DNA from: Pelagicoccus sp. SDUM812002
Lineage (GTDB): Bacteria; Verrucomicrobiota; Verrucomicrobiia; Opitutales; Opitutaceae
DNA: 64,000 nt
Direction of reading: 5' to 3'
Assembly: GCF_031127835.1 (NCBI RefSeq)
Contig: NZ_JARXHX010000003.1
Coordinates: forward strand, 248,001 to 312,000
Each line of letters starts with the position of its first letter. Position 1 is the stretch's first letter. Below, one piece after another: positions 44,832 to 53,727 of this stretch. The translations under genes were made by a program, and so were the position numbers. The notes under the pieces were generated by a model. That model made no database searches and had not been told where the DNA came from. It was given only the letters and a program-made list of their open reading frames with translations.

Positions 44832-45575
44832 CTAGTAGGAAGATAAATCTACTTTTTGCTGATCCCCCAAAGTCAAACGCCCCTCACTAAGATCGGCACT
44901 GGGACTCTCTTGTAGGTGATAAGAACTACACTTGGTGCAAAAGCTCTTACTCGCGTAGTCTACGCTCAGCGAGATGTCCTTTTGCTTAGTGGAAACCAAA
45001 CGTACACCGCCAGACTCGGATGGCTTTGTATCCACTGCCAAATACGCGACGGAGAAGTCGCTCAGATCAAGGATCAAGTCGCATGCACGACCCAGAGATT
45101 TTTCTCCATTCCTCACCTCGTAGCCCAGGACCTCTTTCAGCGATCGAAGATTGGGCTCCATTTCCTGGGGCATACTTTCCTTAGGCAATGGATCATCGGC
45201 AGGGTACCCAGAGGCTATTCCGGTGGTTTCTCTGCCGGGCGCACTCAGCCAATAGGGGGCGAGCTGATAGTGCTTCAAAGCAGCTGTCTCCACCGCTCGC
45301 GAGAATGGCACCTCACTCTCAAATTCCGGAGCTGAGTCGAGTACCTGCTTGCTAATAAGCAATGGAAACACCCCCTGATTCGCCGCCAATTCGACCCGAT
45401 CAATACTCTCCGGCGAGACCAGACTCCGTTTCTTGAATACAAAGCCTCCATCCACTGCGACGACGTGGCGTAATTTCCAAGCACCGTCCTCGAAGTAAAG
45501 ATCGTCGCAACTTCCAGACTCCTCCCCTTTGCAATGCAAGGGAAGACCCATCATATAATCCATACTGTATAACAT
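44832..45575 (-). CDS. PRC-barrel domain protein
   Basis: A 247-residue soluble protein with a PRC-barrel-like module in each half (around 20-60, and LKEVLGYEVRNGEKSLGRACDLILDL near 145-200). It starts at 45575 with a strong GAGGAGG upstream, giving MLYSMDYMMGLPLH. PRC-barrel proteins are often stress-related adaptors. It sits between a lipoprotein gene and mscS on the same strand. Confidence 0.72.
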   Translation of the reverse strand: MLYSMDYMMGLPLHCKGEESGSCDDLYFEDGAWKLRHVVAVDGGFVFKKRSLVSPESIDRVELAANQGVFPLLISKQVLDSAPEFESEVPFSRAVETAALKHYQLAPYWLSAPGRETTGIASGYPADDPLPKESMPQEMEPNLRSLKEVLGYEVRNGEKSLGRACDLILDLSDFSVAYLAVDTKPSESGGVRLVSTKQKDISLSVDYASKSFCTKCSSYHLQESPSADLSEGRLTLGDQQKVDLSSY

Positions 45576-45616
45576 TGTTTCCTCCTCTGTTTTCAGTGAA
45601 ATGACAAAACCAGCTT

Positions 45617-46141
45617 CTAATCCGAAACCTTGTTTTTCAATTCCTGCAGCGACTCAGTGAACGAGTCCCATTTCTTCTTGGTTTCGAGCTTCACCTCGCT
45701 CCACCCTTTCTCGGTCGCGTTCTTAGTTTTCTCGAGCTGGAGTTTCAAATCAGTCCTCTCCTCTTTCAACGCTTCCAGAGCCTCGCGGGCCTTAACTCGA
45801 CCCTCCGCAGTGCTTCCTTCAACTTTCTCGGTGAGCAACTCAACTTGCTGGTCGAGGGCAATGAATTGCCTATTCAGAAATTCGACGGCGTCCTCCTTTT
45901 TACCATGGGTCAGGTCTGAAAAGTCGCTCCACGCAGATTGGGTAGCATCCTTAGCGTAAGTCGCTGCTTGCTGAGTCGCATCGAAAGCCTTGTTCAACGA
46001 CTCCTTCGTCGATTCAGTGACGTTCATATCCGTTTCGTCCGACTTATCGTTGTCGCTGCATGCAGAGCCCCATGCGAGACACGCAAGGGCTACCGCGGAA
46101 TAGGCTAATCTTTTGCCCAGAATTCTATTCGAGTGCTTCAT
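45617..46141 (-). CDS. helical lipoprotein, apolipoprotein-like
   Basis: A 174-residue protein with a lipoprotein signal (AWGSACSD, lipid-modified Cys near residue 28) followed by nearly uninterrupted charged amphipathic helix (heptad-like A/E/K patterns through 40-174). No catalytic motif. It is likely an envelope stress or spacer protein. Part of the DUF1328-lipoprotein-PRC-mscS gene run. Confidence 0.7.
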   Translation of the reverse strand: MKHSNRILGKRLAYSAVALACLAWGSACSDNDKSDETDMNVTESTKESLNKAFDATQQAATYAKDATQSAWSDFSDLTHGKKEDAVEFLNRQFIALDQQVELLTEKVEGSTAEGRVKAREALEALKEERTDLKLQLEKTKNATEKGWSEVKLETKKKWDSFTESLQELKNKVSD

Positions 46142-46161
46142 AAAGTGTAGGGAGTAAATGG

Positions 46162-46338
46162 CTACCTAGGTTCCTCACCGGATCCCCACCGCGCTAAGAG
46201 AACGGATACGACCCATACCGACAGAAACAGGAAGAAAAGGACTTGGGCGACGGGAGCGGCAGCACCGGATACGCCACCGAACCCTAGGGCGGCGGAGATT
46301 ATCGCTAAAATCAAAAATACAGGAGAGTATCTCAACAT
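46162..46338 (-). CDS. DUF1328 small membrane protein
   Basis: A 58-residue two-helix inner-membrane protein: MLRYSPVFLILAIISAAL, GFGGVSGAAAPVAQVLFF, then LSVWVVSVLLAR. This is the DUF1328/YtjA pattern, often induced by envelope or osmotic stress. It is too short for many gene lists. ATG at 46338 has a sigma-54-like promoter about 75 bases upstream. First gene of a run leading to mscS. Confidence 0.85.
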   Translation of the reverse strand: MLRYSPVFLILAIISAALGFGGVSGAAAPVAQVLFFLFLSVWVVSVLLARWGSGEEPR

Positions 46339-46412
46339 GCTGTTTTGTCCCTAAACGTTACTCGTTTCCGAAACGGTTGCACAACGCCTCTACGGTTCAT
46401 GACAGTCCATCC

Positions 46413-46427
46413 GCAAGTCCTGCGCCA
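46413..46427 (-). promoter_or_regulatory. sigma-54 promoter candidate for DUF1328 operon
   Basis: Minus strand reads TGGCGCAGGACTTGC, matching TGGCRC-N5-TTGC with exact GG-GC spacing of 10. It lies upstream of the DUF1328 start with a predicted leader of about 60 bases. Paired dyads are found a further ~90-120 bases upstream. Confidence 0.65.
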
Positions 46428-46502
46428 GACGGATGGGAGGGCATGCGTCCCACGTTCGAGAGCAGTGAAAGAAGATATTGAAGTGGAACGACTACTTCTC
46501 GC

Positions 46503-46548
46503 CTTGCAGATTGCATAGGGAGAATGTGGCCATCTTGCCCAATGCAAG
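46503..46548. promoter_or_regulatory. paired activator dyads upstream of DUF1328
   Basis: CTTGC-AGATT-GCATA at 46503-46517 and CTTGC-CCAAT-GCAAG at 46534-46548, centres 31 bases apart (three helical turns). This is the arrangement expected of enhancer sites for an NtrC-type activator, such as the product of 48414-49766. The same pattern occurs upstream of dps. Confidence 0.5.
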
Positions 46549-46594
46549 AAAAGTGGATCGATTGAGTCTGTAACAAATCCTTGCTAAACAGGAG

Positions 46595-48382
46595 CTAAAC
46601 CGCAGCAGAATCAATTTTTTCACGTGAATCTACCGGATCGATCTCCAGGAAAAAATCACACCCTCGCGGGCTTAGCGGAGCACAGCCAACACTCCCGTCG
46701 TGTGCGATGGCTATGTCCTTCACAATAGACAAGCCAAGCCCAACACCGTCGATCTTGCGGTGTCGGCGCGAGCGGTAGAACTTCTCAAATACAATCTCCC
46801 GATCCTCCTCGCTCAGGCCCGGCCCCTCGTCCCTGACACCGAAACGAACACGAGATCCTACCAAGCAAGCGTACACTTCCACCTTCGACCCCGCAGGACT
46901 GAACTTGATCGCGTTCGAGACGTAATTCGAAAGTCCTACCTCGATCGCTTTTAGATCCACTGAAACCTTGGGCAACGTCTCTTCGACCTGAGAAACCAGT
47001 TGAATGTCTTTGCTTTGCGAGGCCATCGAAAACGCATCGATCACTGACGAGATTATTCGTAGTGGAGATTCCACGACAGAATCAAGCCTAGGCGATTTGC
47101 GTTCTAGACGAGCGATTTCGAGAAAGTGATCCAGTAGTCGTCGCAAGCGAGCCAGATCGTCAACCGCCATTTGCAACATGTCCTCCTGGTCATTGGTCAA
47201 TTCACCGAGGCTCTTTTCCAAAACAAGGTGCAGCGCCATAGTCGCGCTTGTTACAGGCGTTTTGATCTCGTGGCTGACGGTCGCTACCATGTCGCTCTTC
47301 AATTCGTCTGATAGACGCAATTGGGTGATATCCTGCAGTACCAACCCACACTCGATTTCGTCGACAGCGTCACTATCGACTCGCACAAAGATCGGCAGGA
47401 AAAAACGGGTCTCGTTTCCGATTTTGACCGATACCGTTTCATCGAAATCTGTTTCCACGATCTCCTCCCCCGTCCCGAAAACCTTCTCGATCCTGTCCGT
47501 TAGCTGCGGCAGGAGGGCTGCATCCCAGCTTACGTGCGATAGTAGCTCCAAGGCGGCGGGGTTTTGATAAGCAAGGTCTCGCTCGGTGTTCAGAAATACG
47601 ACTGGATTGGGCAAGTTGTTGAAGCACTCCTCCATGCGGCGCCGCGTCCGAGCCACCTGCTTGTCGGTCAATCTCTGGTACTCCGCTATTCGCCCGGCCA
47701 TTTCCACAAAGGCGTTTTCAAGGCGAGCGATCTCGTCCTTACTGCTCGGCGTGTAGCCAGCCATGTCGTATTGCCCATCGCCGATTCGGGCCGCCGATTC
47801 TGTCAAGGCGTCTATTGGCTTCAAGATGCGTTGGCTTAATTGGAACGCTACATAACCCATCAGAAAAACGCTAGCGACGATAGCGGAGACCACTACATAG
47901 AAGTGAGTCTGCGAATCGCCGCGAAGAACGTCATTCGTATTCTTTATGATCGAATTGTTATCGGAAATTGAGCGAAAGCCGGCAGCTTCGATTTGCTCGA
48001 CGAGCGGGTTCAAAAGCTTCAAACGTGGACCATTCTTACCTTCGAAAACGGCCGTTCCCATCGACATCAAGTTACGCAGGAATGGAGTCAGGTCTTCCTC
48101 AACCTGATCTGACTCCATCCAGTTCTCAAAGACAGGCATGCTGCGCTCGTAGGCGCTTCGGGCTAATTCGTGTTCTCCATCCGCTTCCAGCAATATAGCG
48201 CGCTCGAGCTGCGAAGTGGCGAGCAGCACGCGCTCAACCTGCGATATCGATCCATACCGCTCGATTTGCAAGCGGTCTAACTCCCGACTCAATTTCGCGT
48301 GATTGTAAACCGAATACAGGCAAACAAGGATCAACAATCCGGCAACCGGAAACATCCCGATATAAAGTTTAGAACGCAGCAT
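46595..48382 (-). CDS. KinB-like sensor histidine kinase
   Basis: A 595-residue membrane kinase: helix at ~10-27, a periplasmic domain of ~125 residues, helix at ~157-178, HAMP (ILKPIDALTESAARIGDG), a PAS-like region, HisKA with VATVSHEIKTPV (phosphorylated His) and HATPase with SNYVSNAIKFSP, DEGPGLSEED and GVGLGLSIVKDI. The order follows Pseudomonas KinB. Its partner regulator gene lies 31 bases upstream, so the pair is one operon. The signal sensed is unknown; downstream genes suggest envelope or osmotic stress. Confidence 0.9.
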   Translation of the reverse strand: MLRSKLYIGMFPVAGLLILVCLYSVYNHAKLSRELDRLQIERYGSISQVERVLLATSQLERAILLEADGEHELARSAYERSMPVFENWMESDQVEEDLTPFLRNLMSMGTAVFEGKNGPRLKLLNPLVEQIEAAGFRSISDNNSIIKNTNDVLRGDSQTHFYVVVSAIVASVFLMGYVAFQLSQRILKPIDALTESAARIGDGQYDMAGYTPSSKDEIARLENAFVEMAGRIAEYQRLTDKQVARTRRRMEECFNNLPNPVVFLNTERDLAYQNPAALELLSHVSWDAALLPQLTDRIEKVFGTGEEIVETDFDETVSVKIGNETRFFLPIFVRVDSDAVDEIECGLVLQDITQLRLSDELKSDMVATVSHEIKTPVTSATMALHLVLEKSLGELTNDQEDMLQMAVDDLARLRRLLDHFLEIARLERKSPRLDSVVESPLRIISSVIDAFSMASQSKDIQLVSQVEETLPKVSVDLKAIEVGLSNYVSNAIKFSPAGSKVEVYACLVGSRVRFGVRDEGPGLSEEDREIVFEKFYRSRRHRKIDGVGLGLSIVKDIAIAHDGSVGCAPLSPRGCDFFLEIDPVDSREKIDSAAV

Positions 48383-48413
48383 CTTATTACGTCTAACTCA
48401 GTTTAAGTAAAAA

Positions 48414-49766
48414 CTAAAGTAGGCCAAGTTTCTTTCGCTTTCGATAAAGGGTCGCTGAATCGATGCCAAGGGTTCGCGCCGCTTGCTCCAAGCTATCACA
48501 GCGCTCCAGCACCCGTTTAATGTGCTCGTCCTCAAGCGCCTGGAGAGTGACGTCGTTACCGAGTCCATTGATCAGGGCACTTCCACTACCGGTTTGAGCC
48601 GCACCGCTGATTTCGTTCGGCAAATCCGACAGTGTCACCGTATTTCCCGAGCAGAGGATCAAACACCGTTCCACAACGTTGTTGAGCTCGCGTAAGTTTC
48701 CTGGCCAGTTGTAGGCGAGAATGGCCTCCAAGGCATCCTCCTCGACCGTGGCTACCTCGCGCCCCATCTTGCGAGCATAGAATTCAACGTAATCGGATAC
48801 TAAGATCTCAAGGTCTCTCTTGCGCTCGGCAAGGCCGGGCAGATGCAACGAGATTACGTTTAGGCGATAGAATAAATCCTCTCGGAAACGGCCCTCCCGA
48901 ACCTCTTCCTGCAAGTCCTTGTTTGTCGCCGCCAAAATGCGAACATTCGCAGCGCGCGTCTTTGTTTCACCGATACGTTCGTACAAACGCTCTTGAAGCA
49001 GCCTAAGCAACTTGGACTGCACCTCTAGAGGAATGTCCGCTACCTCGTCCAAAAAGAGCGTTCCCCCTTCCGCAGCATCGACCTTTCCCCAAGTATCCTT
49101 GACGGCTCCCGTGAAGCTTCCTTTCAAATGCCCGAAGAGTTCGCTCTCTAGCAGTTCTTTTGACAGGCTGGGACAATGGACCACCACAAACGGTTCACCC
49201 GTACGGTCGCTCATTTCATGTATTCGCCTAGACAATACAGTCTTGCCAGTCCCGCTAGGACCGAGCAACAGAATGTTAGCGTCTGACTTCGCAGCCTTTT
49301 CTGCCACTTTATAGATCTGCTGCATTCGGGAATCCTGAGATTCGAAGCGGATTCCCGGAGACTTGTCAGCGAGGCGCGACTCTAGCTCTGTAACCTTGTT
49401 TGCGAGCGAAAGACTGTCTTCCAGCTTCCGTAGGGCTTGGCGAATCTGCTCTGGAACGAAAGGTTTCGCCACGTAATCGAATATGCCCTTCCGGGTCGCT
49501 TCAATAGCGGTCTCGATAGAAGAATACGCCGTGAACATGATCACTGGCATTTCGAATCCTTGCTTGCGCATCTCGTCGAAGACATCGAGCCCGTTTTCTT
49601 CGCCCAAACGCAAATCTAGGAATACCGCATCAAAGCGATCTTCCCCGAGCTTACGTAACGCTTGGCTGCCACTGAACGCAGACACCGACTGGTGTCCCAT
49701 CGTCTTCAGACTGAGTGCGGTTGTCTTCTGTATATTACTTTCGTCGTCAACGATCAGGATTTTCAT
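48414..49766 (-). CDS. sigma-54-dependent response regulator (NtrC/AlgB type)
   Basis: A 450-residue activator: receiver domain 1-120 with phosphoacceptor Asp51 in FDAVFLDLRLGEENG, AAA+ domain 145-370 with Walker A LLGPSGTGKT and the sigma-54 contact loop as GSFTGA (usual GAFTGA), and a C-terminal Fis-type HTH (LEQAARTLGIDSATLYRKRK). The contact loop supports true sigma-54 activation. Pairs with the kinase downstream. Probable targets are the three promoter candidates in this region. Confidence 0.93.
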   Translation of the reverse strand: MKILIVDDESNIQKTTALSLKTMGHQSVSAFSGSQALRKLGEDRFDAVFLDLRLGEENGLDVFDEMRKQGFEMPVIMFTAYSSIETAIEATRKGIFDYVAKPFVPEQIRQALRKLEDSLSLANKVTELESRLADKSPGIRFESQDSRMQQIYKVAEKAAKSDANILLLGPSGTGKTVLSRRIHEMSDRTGEPFVVVHCPSLSKELLESELFGHLKGSFTGAVKDTWGKVDAAEGGTLFLDEVADIPLEVQSKLLRLLQERLYERIGETKTRAANVRILAATNKDLQEEVREGRFREDLFYRLNVISLHLPGLAERKRDLEILVSDYVEFYARKMGREVATVEEDALEAILAYNWPGNLRELNNVVERCLILCSGNTVTLSDLPNEISGAAQTGSGSALINGLGNDVTLQALEDEHIKRVLERCDSLEQAARTLGIDSATLYRKRKKLGLL

Positions 49767-49818
49767 ATGGAAAAGGGCAGCTCACAACCCAAACGGTTTC
49801 GAACGATCCGGGCAACCC

Positions 49819-50367
49819 CTACAATGCATCGTCGATCAATTTCCTCGATAACGAATCGTGCCCGAGGTAGTGGTCGATCTCATGAGCTCTCTCCTCTCGC
49901 TCCATTAACACCCGTTTCAAAAGCGTCTCTGTGCCGTAATCTTTTAGCTCCGAAGCGTTGCCTATCGTCTCGCCGACGAATGAGATCAAGGCCTGTTCGT
50001 TCTCTAAGTCACTTTTGAGCATGGCACGGATCGGAAAAACGCCTTCGGGCTCCGGCTCCAACAAGCTCTTTGCTGCTTGCGCTAGCATCGAGGCAGTCGG
50101 AACTGCTCCAAGGGTGGTCATCCGTTCAGCGATCGCATCAAGGTGCCTCTGTGTCTCAACATACGATTCCTCGAAAAAGACGTGCAAGTCCCGGTGCTCG
50201 GGGCCTTCTACCACCCAATGGTGCTTCAGATATTGGTGGTACTGCGTCGATAGGCTCGAAACCATAGTGTCGAGAAAGCCTGACATTTGCTTGGCCGTAA
50301 AGCTCGGGAGTCCTATCGCATTGCGCTCAAGTTCATCTATCTCCTGTAACTGCGTCTTCTCTATCAT
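49819..50367 (-). CDS. dps: Dps-family ferritin-like protein
   Basis: A 182-residue four-helix protein of the Dps/miniferritin type. The ferroxidase motif reads KHHWVVEGPEHRDLHVFFEES followed by YVETQRHLDAIAERMTTLG. Dps oxidises Fe(II) with H2O2 and protects DNA under stress. The C-terminal extension after residue 150 has extra Glu/Arg/His. It lies 52 bases upstream of the regulator and may be in the same transcript. A sigma-54-like site sits unusually close to its ATG. Confidence 0.85.
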   Translation of the reverse strand: MIEKTQLQEIDELERNAIGLPSFTAKQMSGFLDTMVSSLSTQYHQYLKHHWVVEGPEHRDLHVFFEESYVETQRHLDAIAERMTTLGAVPTASMLAQAAKSLLEPEPEGVFPIRAMLKSDLENEQALISFVGETIGNASELKDYGTETLLKRVLMEREERAHEIDHYLGHDSLSRKLIDDAL

Positions 50368-50380
50368 AGCTGCGCTGTAC

Positions 50381-50395
50381 GCTAGGACTGCGCCA
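50381..50395 (-). promoter_or_regulatory. sigma-54 promoter candidate for dps
   Basis: Minus strand reads TGGCGCAGTCCTAGC, sharing TGGCGCAG with the DUF1328 promoter and TAGC with the mfpsA one, with exact spacing. The predicted start is only a few bases before the dps ATG, so translation would be almost leaderless; this lowers confidence. Confidence 0.45.
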
Positions 50396-50492
50396 ATACG
50401 TGCAACATCCCTGCGTTTAGGAGCTTATCAGTTGACTGTTAGAGACTTGCGGAGCGTCAAGGTGGACAACTCTGGCGGTAATTTTCGGATCC

Positions 50493-50541
50493 CTTGCAAA
50501 TTGCAGCAAAAAGCCGGTTAGACGAATGCCGATTGCAGGGC
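50493..50541. promoter_or_regulatory. paired activator dyads upstream of dps
   Basis: CTTGC-AAATT-GCAGC (50493-50507) and AATGC-CGATT-GCAGG (50525-50539), centres 32 bases apart, 100-160 bases upstream of the promoter candidate. They match the sites upstream of DUF1328 in half-site, spacing and central ATT. Confidence 0.45.
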
Positions 50542-50637
50542 TTGAGGCAGGGTTGGTCGAGAACCGCAAGCGACACCGGAATGTTACTTCGCTGCCATCG
50601 ACAAACTCCGAAGAGCTTCTCTATCTAGCGAACCTAA

Positions 50638-51927
50638 ATGACCATCGTCATCACCACCCACGGCTCGACGGGTGACATCTACCCGCTCATTCGACTCGCG
50701 ATATCCTTGCAAGATGCCGGTCATACGGTTCGCTTTGCAACGAGTCGCCCCTTTAAGCCCGATGTGGAGTCAGCAGGCGTGCCCTTTTTCCAAATTCCCC
50801 CAGATTGGGAAAAGTCGGAGCTGCAATACTGGATGGGCCGGCTTCAAAAACTCAAGTCGCCCGTCTCCCAACTCAAGGAAATGTATAAGGCTGCAACTCC
50901 GCATCTCGAGGCCATTTTGGACGCAATGGAGGAAGCGATCGAAGGAGCGGACTGCTTGGTTTCCTCCTACCTGTTTCCCATAAACAAGGCTATCGCAGAG
51001 AAGCACAACATCCCCTTCGTCTCCTACGCTTTTGCGCACAATACCGTCCCATCCCGTTTCTATCCACCGCACGAGTTTCCGCGACTGCGCGGCATGCCAG
51101 ACTGGCTTCAACTTCGTTGGAATCGGCTTTGCTGGAAAATCGGTAATGTCGTAGTGGATACAGCAATCAATACGACGATCTCTCGGGCGTTCAAACGCAA
51201 GGGCTTGCCAGGCGTCAAAGACTTCTTCTCCAAATCCGCCGAACTCGTGTTAGTCGCAGTCTCTCCTTCCTTGATGCGACCTAAAATAAAACTGCACCCT
51301 CGTTTTCAATTCACCGGATACTGTCGTTGGCAGTACCCCACGTGCGAGCGAAGCGAACGCGCCATCGAAGACTTTCGCGGCAAACAACCGGTCCCGATTA
51401 TTACATTTGGCAGCATGGTCTACGATCAGCCGGAGGCCGTTATGGCTCGGCTCGTGACCGCCTGGCCCAAAGATAGGAAGTTGATCGTCCAAACCGGCTG
51501 GTCGGGCTTCAAAGTTCCTCCCTCTGCCACAAACATACTGGAATTGGGCCCCATGTCCCACGATCAGCTGCTGCGGCATGCTTCTGTCGTCATTCACCAT
51601 GGTGGAGCTGGCACCACGGCCTCCGTTCTCTACGCAGGAAAACCTCACATAGTAGTGCCTCACATCGGCGATCAGGATTTCTTTTCCGCAGAGGTGAAAC
51701 GCCTGGGGTGCGGCATCAAGTTGGGTAAAAAGAGTTGGCCTGAAAAATTGGCTGCAAAGGTTGAACAAATCGAAGGCGACTCGAGCTATCAAGTTGCTGC
51801 CCAGCAAGCGCTAATCCAACTTGAACAAGAAGACGGGCCAACGGAAGCGGTTCACCAGATTGAGGCATTCCTGCAGCATCGACGACAGCTAATCGGCGAG
51901 TTCCTCAGCTCAGACGAAGAATTTTGA
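50638..51927 (+). CDS. GT1 sterol/lipid glucosyltransferase-like
   Basis: A 429-residue GT-B enzyme of GT1 (UGT-like). N-terminus IVITTHGSTGDIYPLIRLAISLQDAGHTV is typical of sterol 3-beta-glucosyltransferases, and the C-terminal donor site is VVIHHGGAGTTASVLYAGKPHIVVPHIGDQ. It probably glycosylates a lipid or small hydrophobic acceptor. No visible membrane helix. Stands alone between the stress region and nhaC. Confidence 0.85.
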   Translation: MTIVITTHGSTGDIYPLIRLAISLQDAGHTVRFATSRPFKPDVESAGVPFFQIPPDWEKSELQYWMGRLQKLKSPVSQLKEMYKAATPHLEAILDAMEEAIEGADCLVSSYLFPINKAIAEKHNIPFVSYAFAHNTVPSRFYPPHEFPRLRGMPDWLQLRWNRLCWKIGNVVVDTAINTTISRAFKRKGLPGVKDFFSKSAELVLVAVSPSLMRPKIKLHPRFQFTGYCRWQYPTCERSERAIEDFRGKQPVPIITFGSMVYDQPEAVMARLVTAWPKDRKLIVQTGWSGFKVPPSATNILELGPMSHDQLLRHASVVIHHGGAGTTASVLYAGKPHIVVPHIGDQDFFSAEVKRLGCGIKLGKKSWPEKLAAKVEQIEGDSSYQVAAQQALIQLEQEDGPTEAVHQIEAFLQHRRQLIGEFLSSDEEF

Positions 51928-52050
51928 GAATCTTCAGTATCCTATTTTTGGTTACAAAACGAAGCAGTAGGTTCGATTACTCGAGAAGTAGAAAGGTCAA
52001 GTTTACCCTTGATCCTCGATCTTACGTGGTTAGACGAGTAAGCAGTCAAC

Positions 52051-52129
52051 CCTGATGACGCCCCTGTCATTGCAGGAGTCAAGGCATATTGTCCTCAGGG
52101 CAACTCATCCGTATTCCTTGTCCGAATAC
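52051..52129 (+). promoter_or_regulatory. structured 5' leader of nhaC
   Basis: Nested pairing CCTGA ... TCAGG (52051 and 52095) encloses TGAC ... GTCA and CCTG ... CAGG, followed by hairpin GTATTC-CTTGTCC-GAATAC (52111-52129) 15 bases before the start codon. It could be a riboswitch or attenuator; I do not recognise a named class. Confidence 0.4.
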
Positions 52130-52143
52130 ATGTCACGGCCACC

Positions 52144-53664
52144 ATGAATAAAACCGAATTACAACCCAAATTCACGCTAGCGATTACGCCCGTCATTCTG
52201 ACGCTCCTAGTCATAGGGCTTCAGATCTTCTACTTCGGTGTGTTCGAACCGCATATCCCGCTCGCTATCGGTCTGGCTATCACCAGCTTGGTCGGCATTC
52301 GCCTCGGTCTCAAATGGACCGATATCGAAGAAGGGATTTTTCACGTGATACATGTGGCCCTTCCTTCTGTCTCTGTCTTGATAACAGTCGGTATGATTAT
52401 CGGCGTCTGGATTGCGAGTGGCACAGTTCCGAGCATTATCTATTTCGGGCTAAAGATATTGTCTCCCGAGTACTTCCTCGTGGCTAGCATGATCATTTGC
52501 GCCTTCGTCTCCATCTCGCTCGGCACCTCATGGGGAACGGTCGGGACCGTAGGACTCGCCCTCATGGGCATCGGAGCTGGATTTGAAATACCGATGTATT
52601 GGACAGCGGGAGCTGTCGTTTCCGGATCCTTCTTCGGCGATAAGGTTTCGCCTCTCTCAGATACGACCAACCTCGCGCCTGCAGTCACCGGGACGGACGT
52701 GTTCTCCCATATTAAGAACATGATACCCACGACGATCCCGGCCATGCTGATCGCTTTGGTCATCTATCTCATTGCGGGATTCCAACTGGTCGGCACCGAA
52801 ACCGTCTCGTTCGATAAAATCGAGGCAATCACGACAGCTCTGGACGCAAACTTCACAATCTCCGGTTGGCTACTCGTACCCGCGCTTTTGGTCATGGTCT
52901 TAGCACTCAAGAAATACCCACCGATTCCCTCTCTCTTCGCAGGCGTAGTGGTGGGAGCGATCGTCGCCATGGTCGCCCAAGGGGCTTCTCTCGAGTCCGT
53001 CTTCCAGTACGCAAACAACGGCTACTCGATCGAAACCGGCGTCGCCCAAATCGACGGACTGCTTAATCGCGGTGGAATCCAATCGATGATGTGGACGATA
53101 TCCCTTATCCTCATCGCTCTCGGATTTGGTGGAGCACTCGAGAGAACCGGCTGCTTAAGAGCCATCATCAACGCGATCCAAAGCAAGGTCCAAACTTTCG
53201 GCGGGACTCAAGCCGCCGCCATCGGGACCTCGTTTGCTACGAACCTAGTCGCCGGCGACCCTTACCTCTCTATCGCTCTTCCCGGACGTATGTTTTCACC
53301 GCTCTACCGCGGTCTGCGCTACTCGACCCTCAATCTTTCCAGAGGCATCGAAGAAGGGGGTACATTGATGTCGCCACTGATCCCCTGGAACGCAGGTGGC
53401 GCTTTCGTGATCACCGCCCTGGGACTCCAAATCGGCGAGGGACACATGGAAAACCTGCTCTACATTCCCCTCGCCTTTGCTTGTTGGCTGGCTCCCTGCA
53501 TAGGCGTTTTCTACGCGGCTACTGGATTATTTTCCCCCAAGGCAACTCGTAAAGAAATGCGCCGTTGGAAGAAAGATGACGAGGAGATCGCTGCAGGTTA
53601 CCCTCCCATTTCCGAGAGCGAAACCCGAATGCCCGACCCGCGCAACCATTCAAACTCTGGATAG
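52144..53664 (+). CDS. nhaC: NhaC-family Na+/H+ antiporter
   Basis: A 506-residue membrane protein with about 11-12 helices. Family segments include FVSISLGTSWGTVGTVGLAL, GSFFGDKVSPLSDTTNLAPAV (conserved charged/polar transport region), IALGFGGALERTG and NLVAGDPYLSIALPGRMF. Exports Na+ in exchange for protons. The C-terminal tail is hydrophilic and acidic. ATG at 52144 follows a structured leader. Confidence 0.92.
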   Translation: MNKTELQPKFTLAITPVILTLLVIGLQIFYFGVFEPHIPLAIGLAITSLVGIRLGLKWTDIEEGIFHVIHVALPSVSVLITVGMIIGVWIASGTVPSIIYFGLKILSPEYFLVASMIICAFVSISLGTSWGTVGTVGLALMGIGAGFEIPMYWTAGAVVSGSFFGDKVSPLSDTTNLAPAVTGTDVFSHIKNMIPTTIPAMLIALVIYLIAGFQLVGTETVSFDKIEAITTALDANFTISGWLLVPALLVMVLALKKYPPIPSLFAGVVVGAIVAMVAQGASLESVFQYANNGYSIETGVAQIDGLLNRGGIQSMMWTISLILIALGFGGALERTGCLRAIINAIQSKVQTFGGTQAAAIGTSFATNLVAGDPYLSIALPGRMFSPLYRGLRYSTLNLSRGIEEGGTLMSPLIPWNAGGAFVITALGLQIGEGHMENLLYIPLAFACWLAPCIGVFYAATGLFSPKATRKEMRRWKKDDEEIAAGYPPISESETRMPDPRNHSNSG

Positions 53665-53693
53665 CGCAGATCCGTAACCAGCAAACTGAGTCC

Positions 53694-53727
53694 AACGACT
53701 TCGCTAGACAAAGGCAAAGTCGTTTTT
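53694..53727 (+). terminator. terminator after nhaC, inside proB tail
   Basis: AACGACTT (53694-53701) and AAGTCGTT (53717-53724) pair perfectly with a 15-base loop and run into TTT. It overlaps the last codons of the convergent proB gene. Confidence 0.75.

Noticed and set aside
50480-50520. A second sigma-54-like site (GGCTTTTTGCTGC) on the minus strand upstream of dps
   Set aside because: GG-GC spacing is 9 instead of 10, and it overlaps the proposed enhancer dyad.
51928-52143. Lysine riboswitch ahead of nhaC
   Set aside because: The conserved AGAGGUGCG-type core is not present, although some nhaC genes are lysine-regulated.
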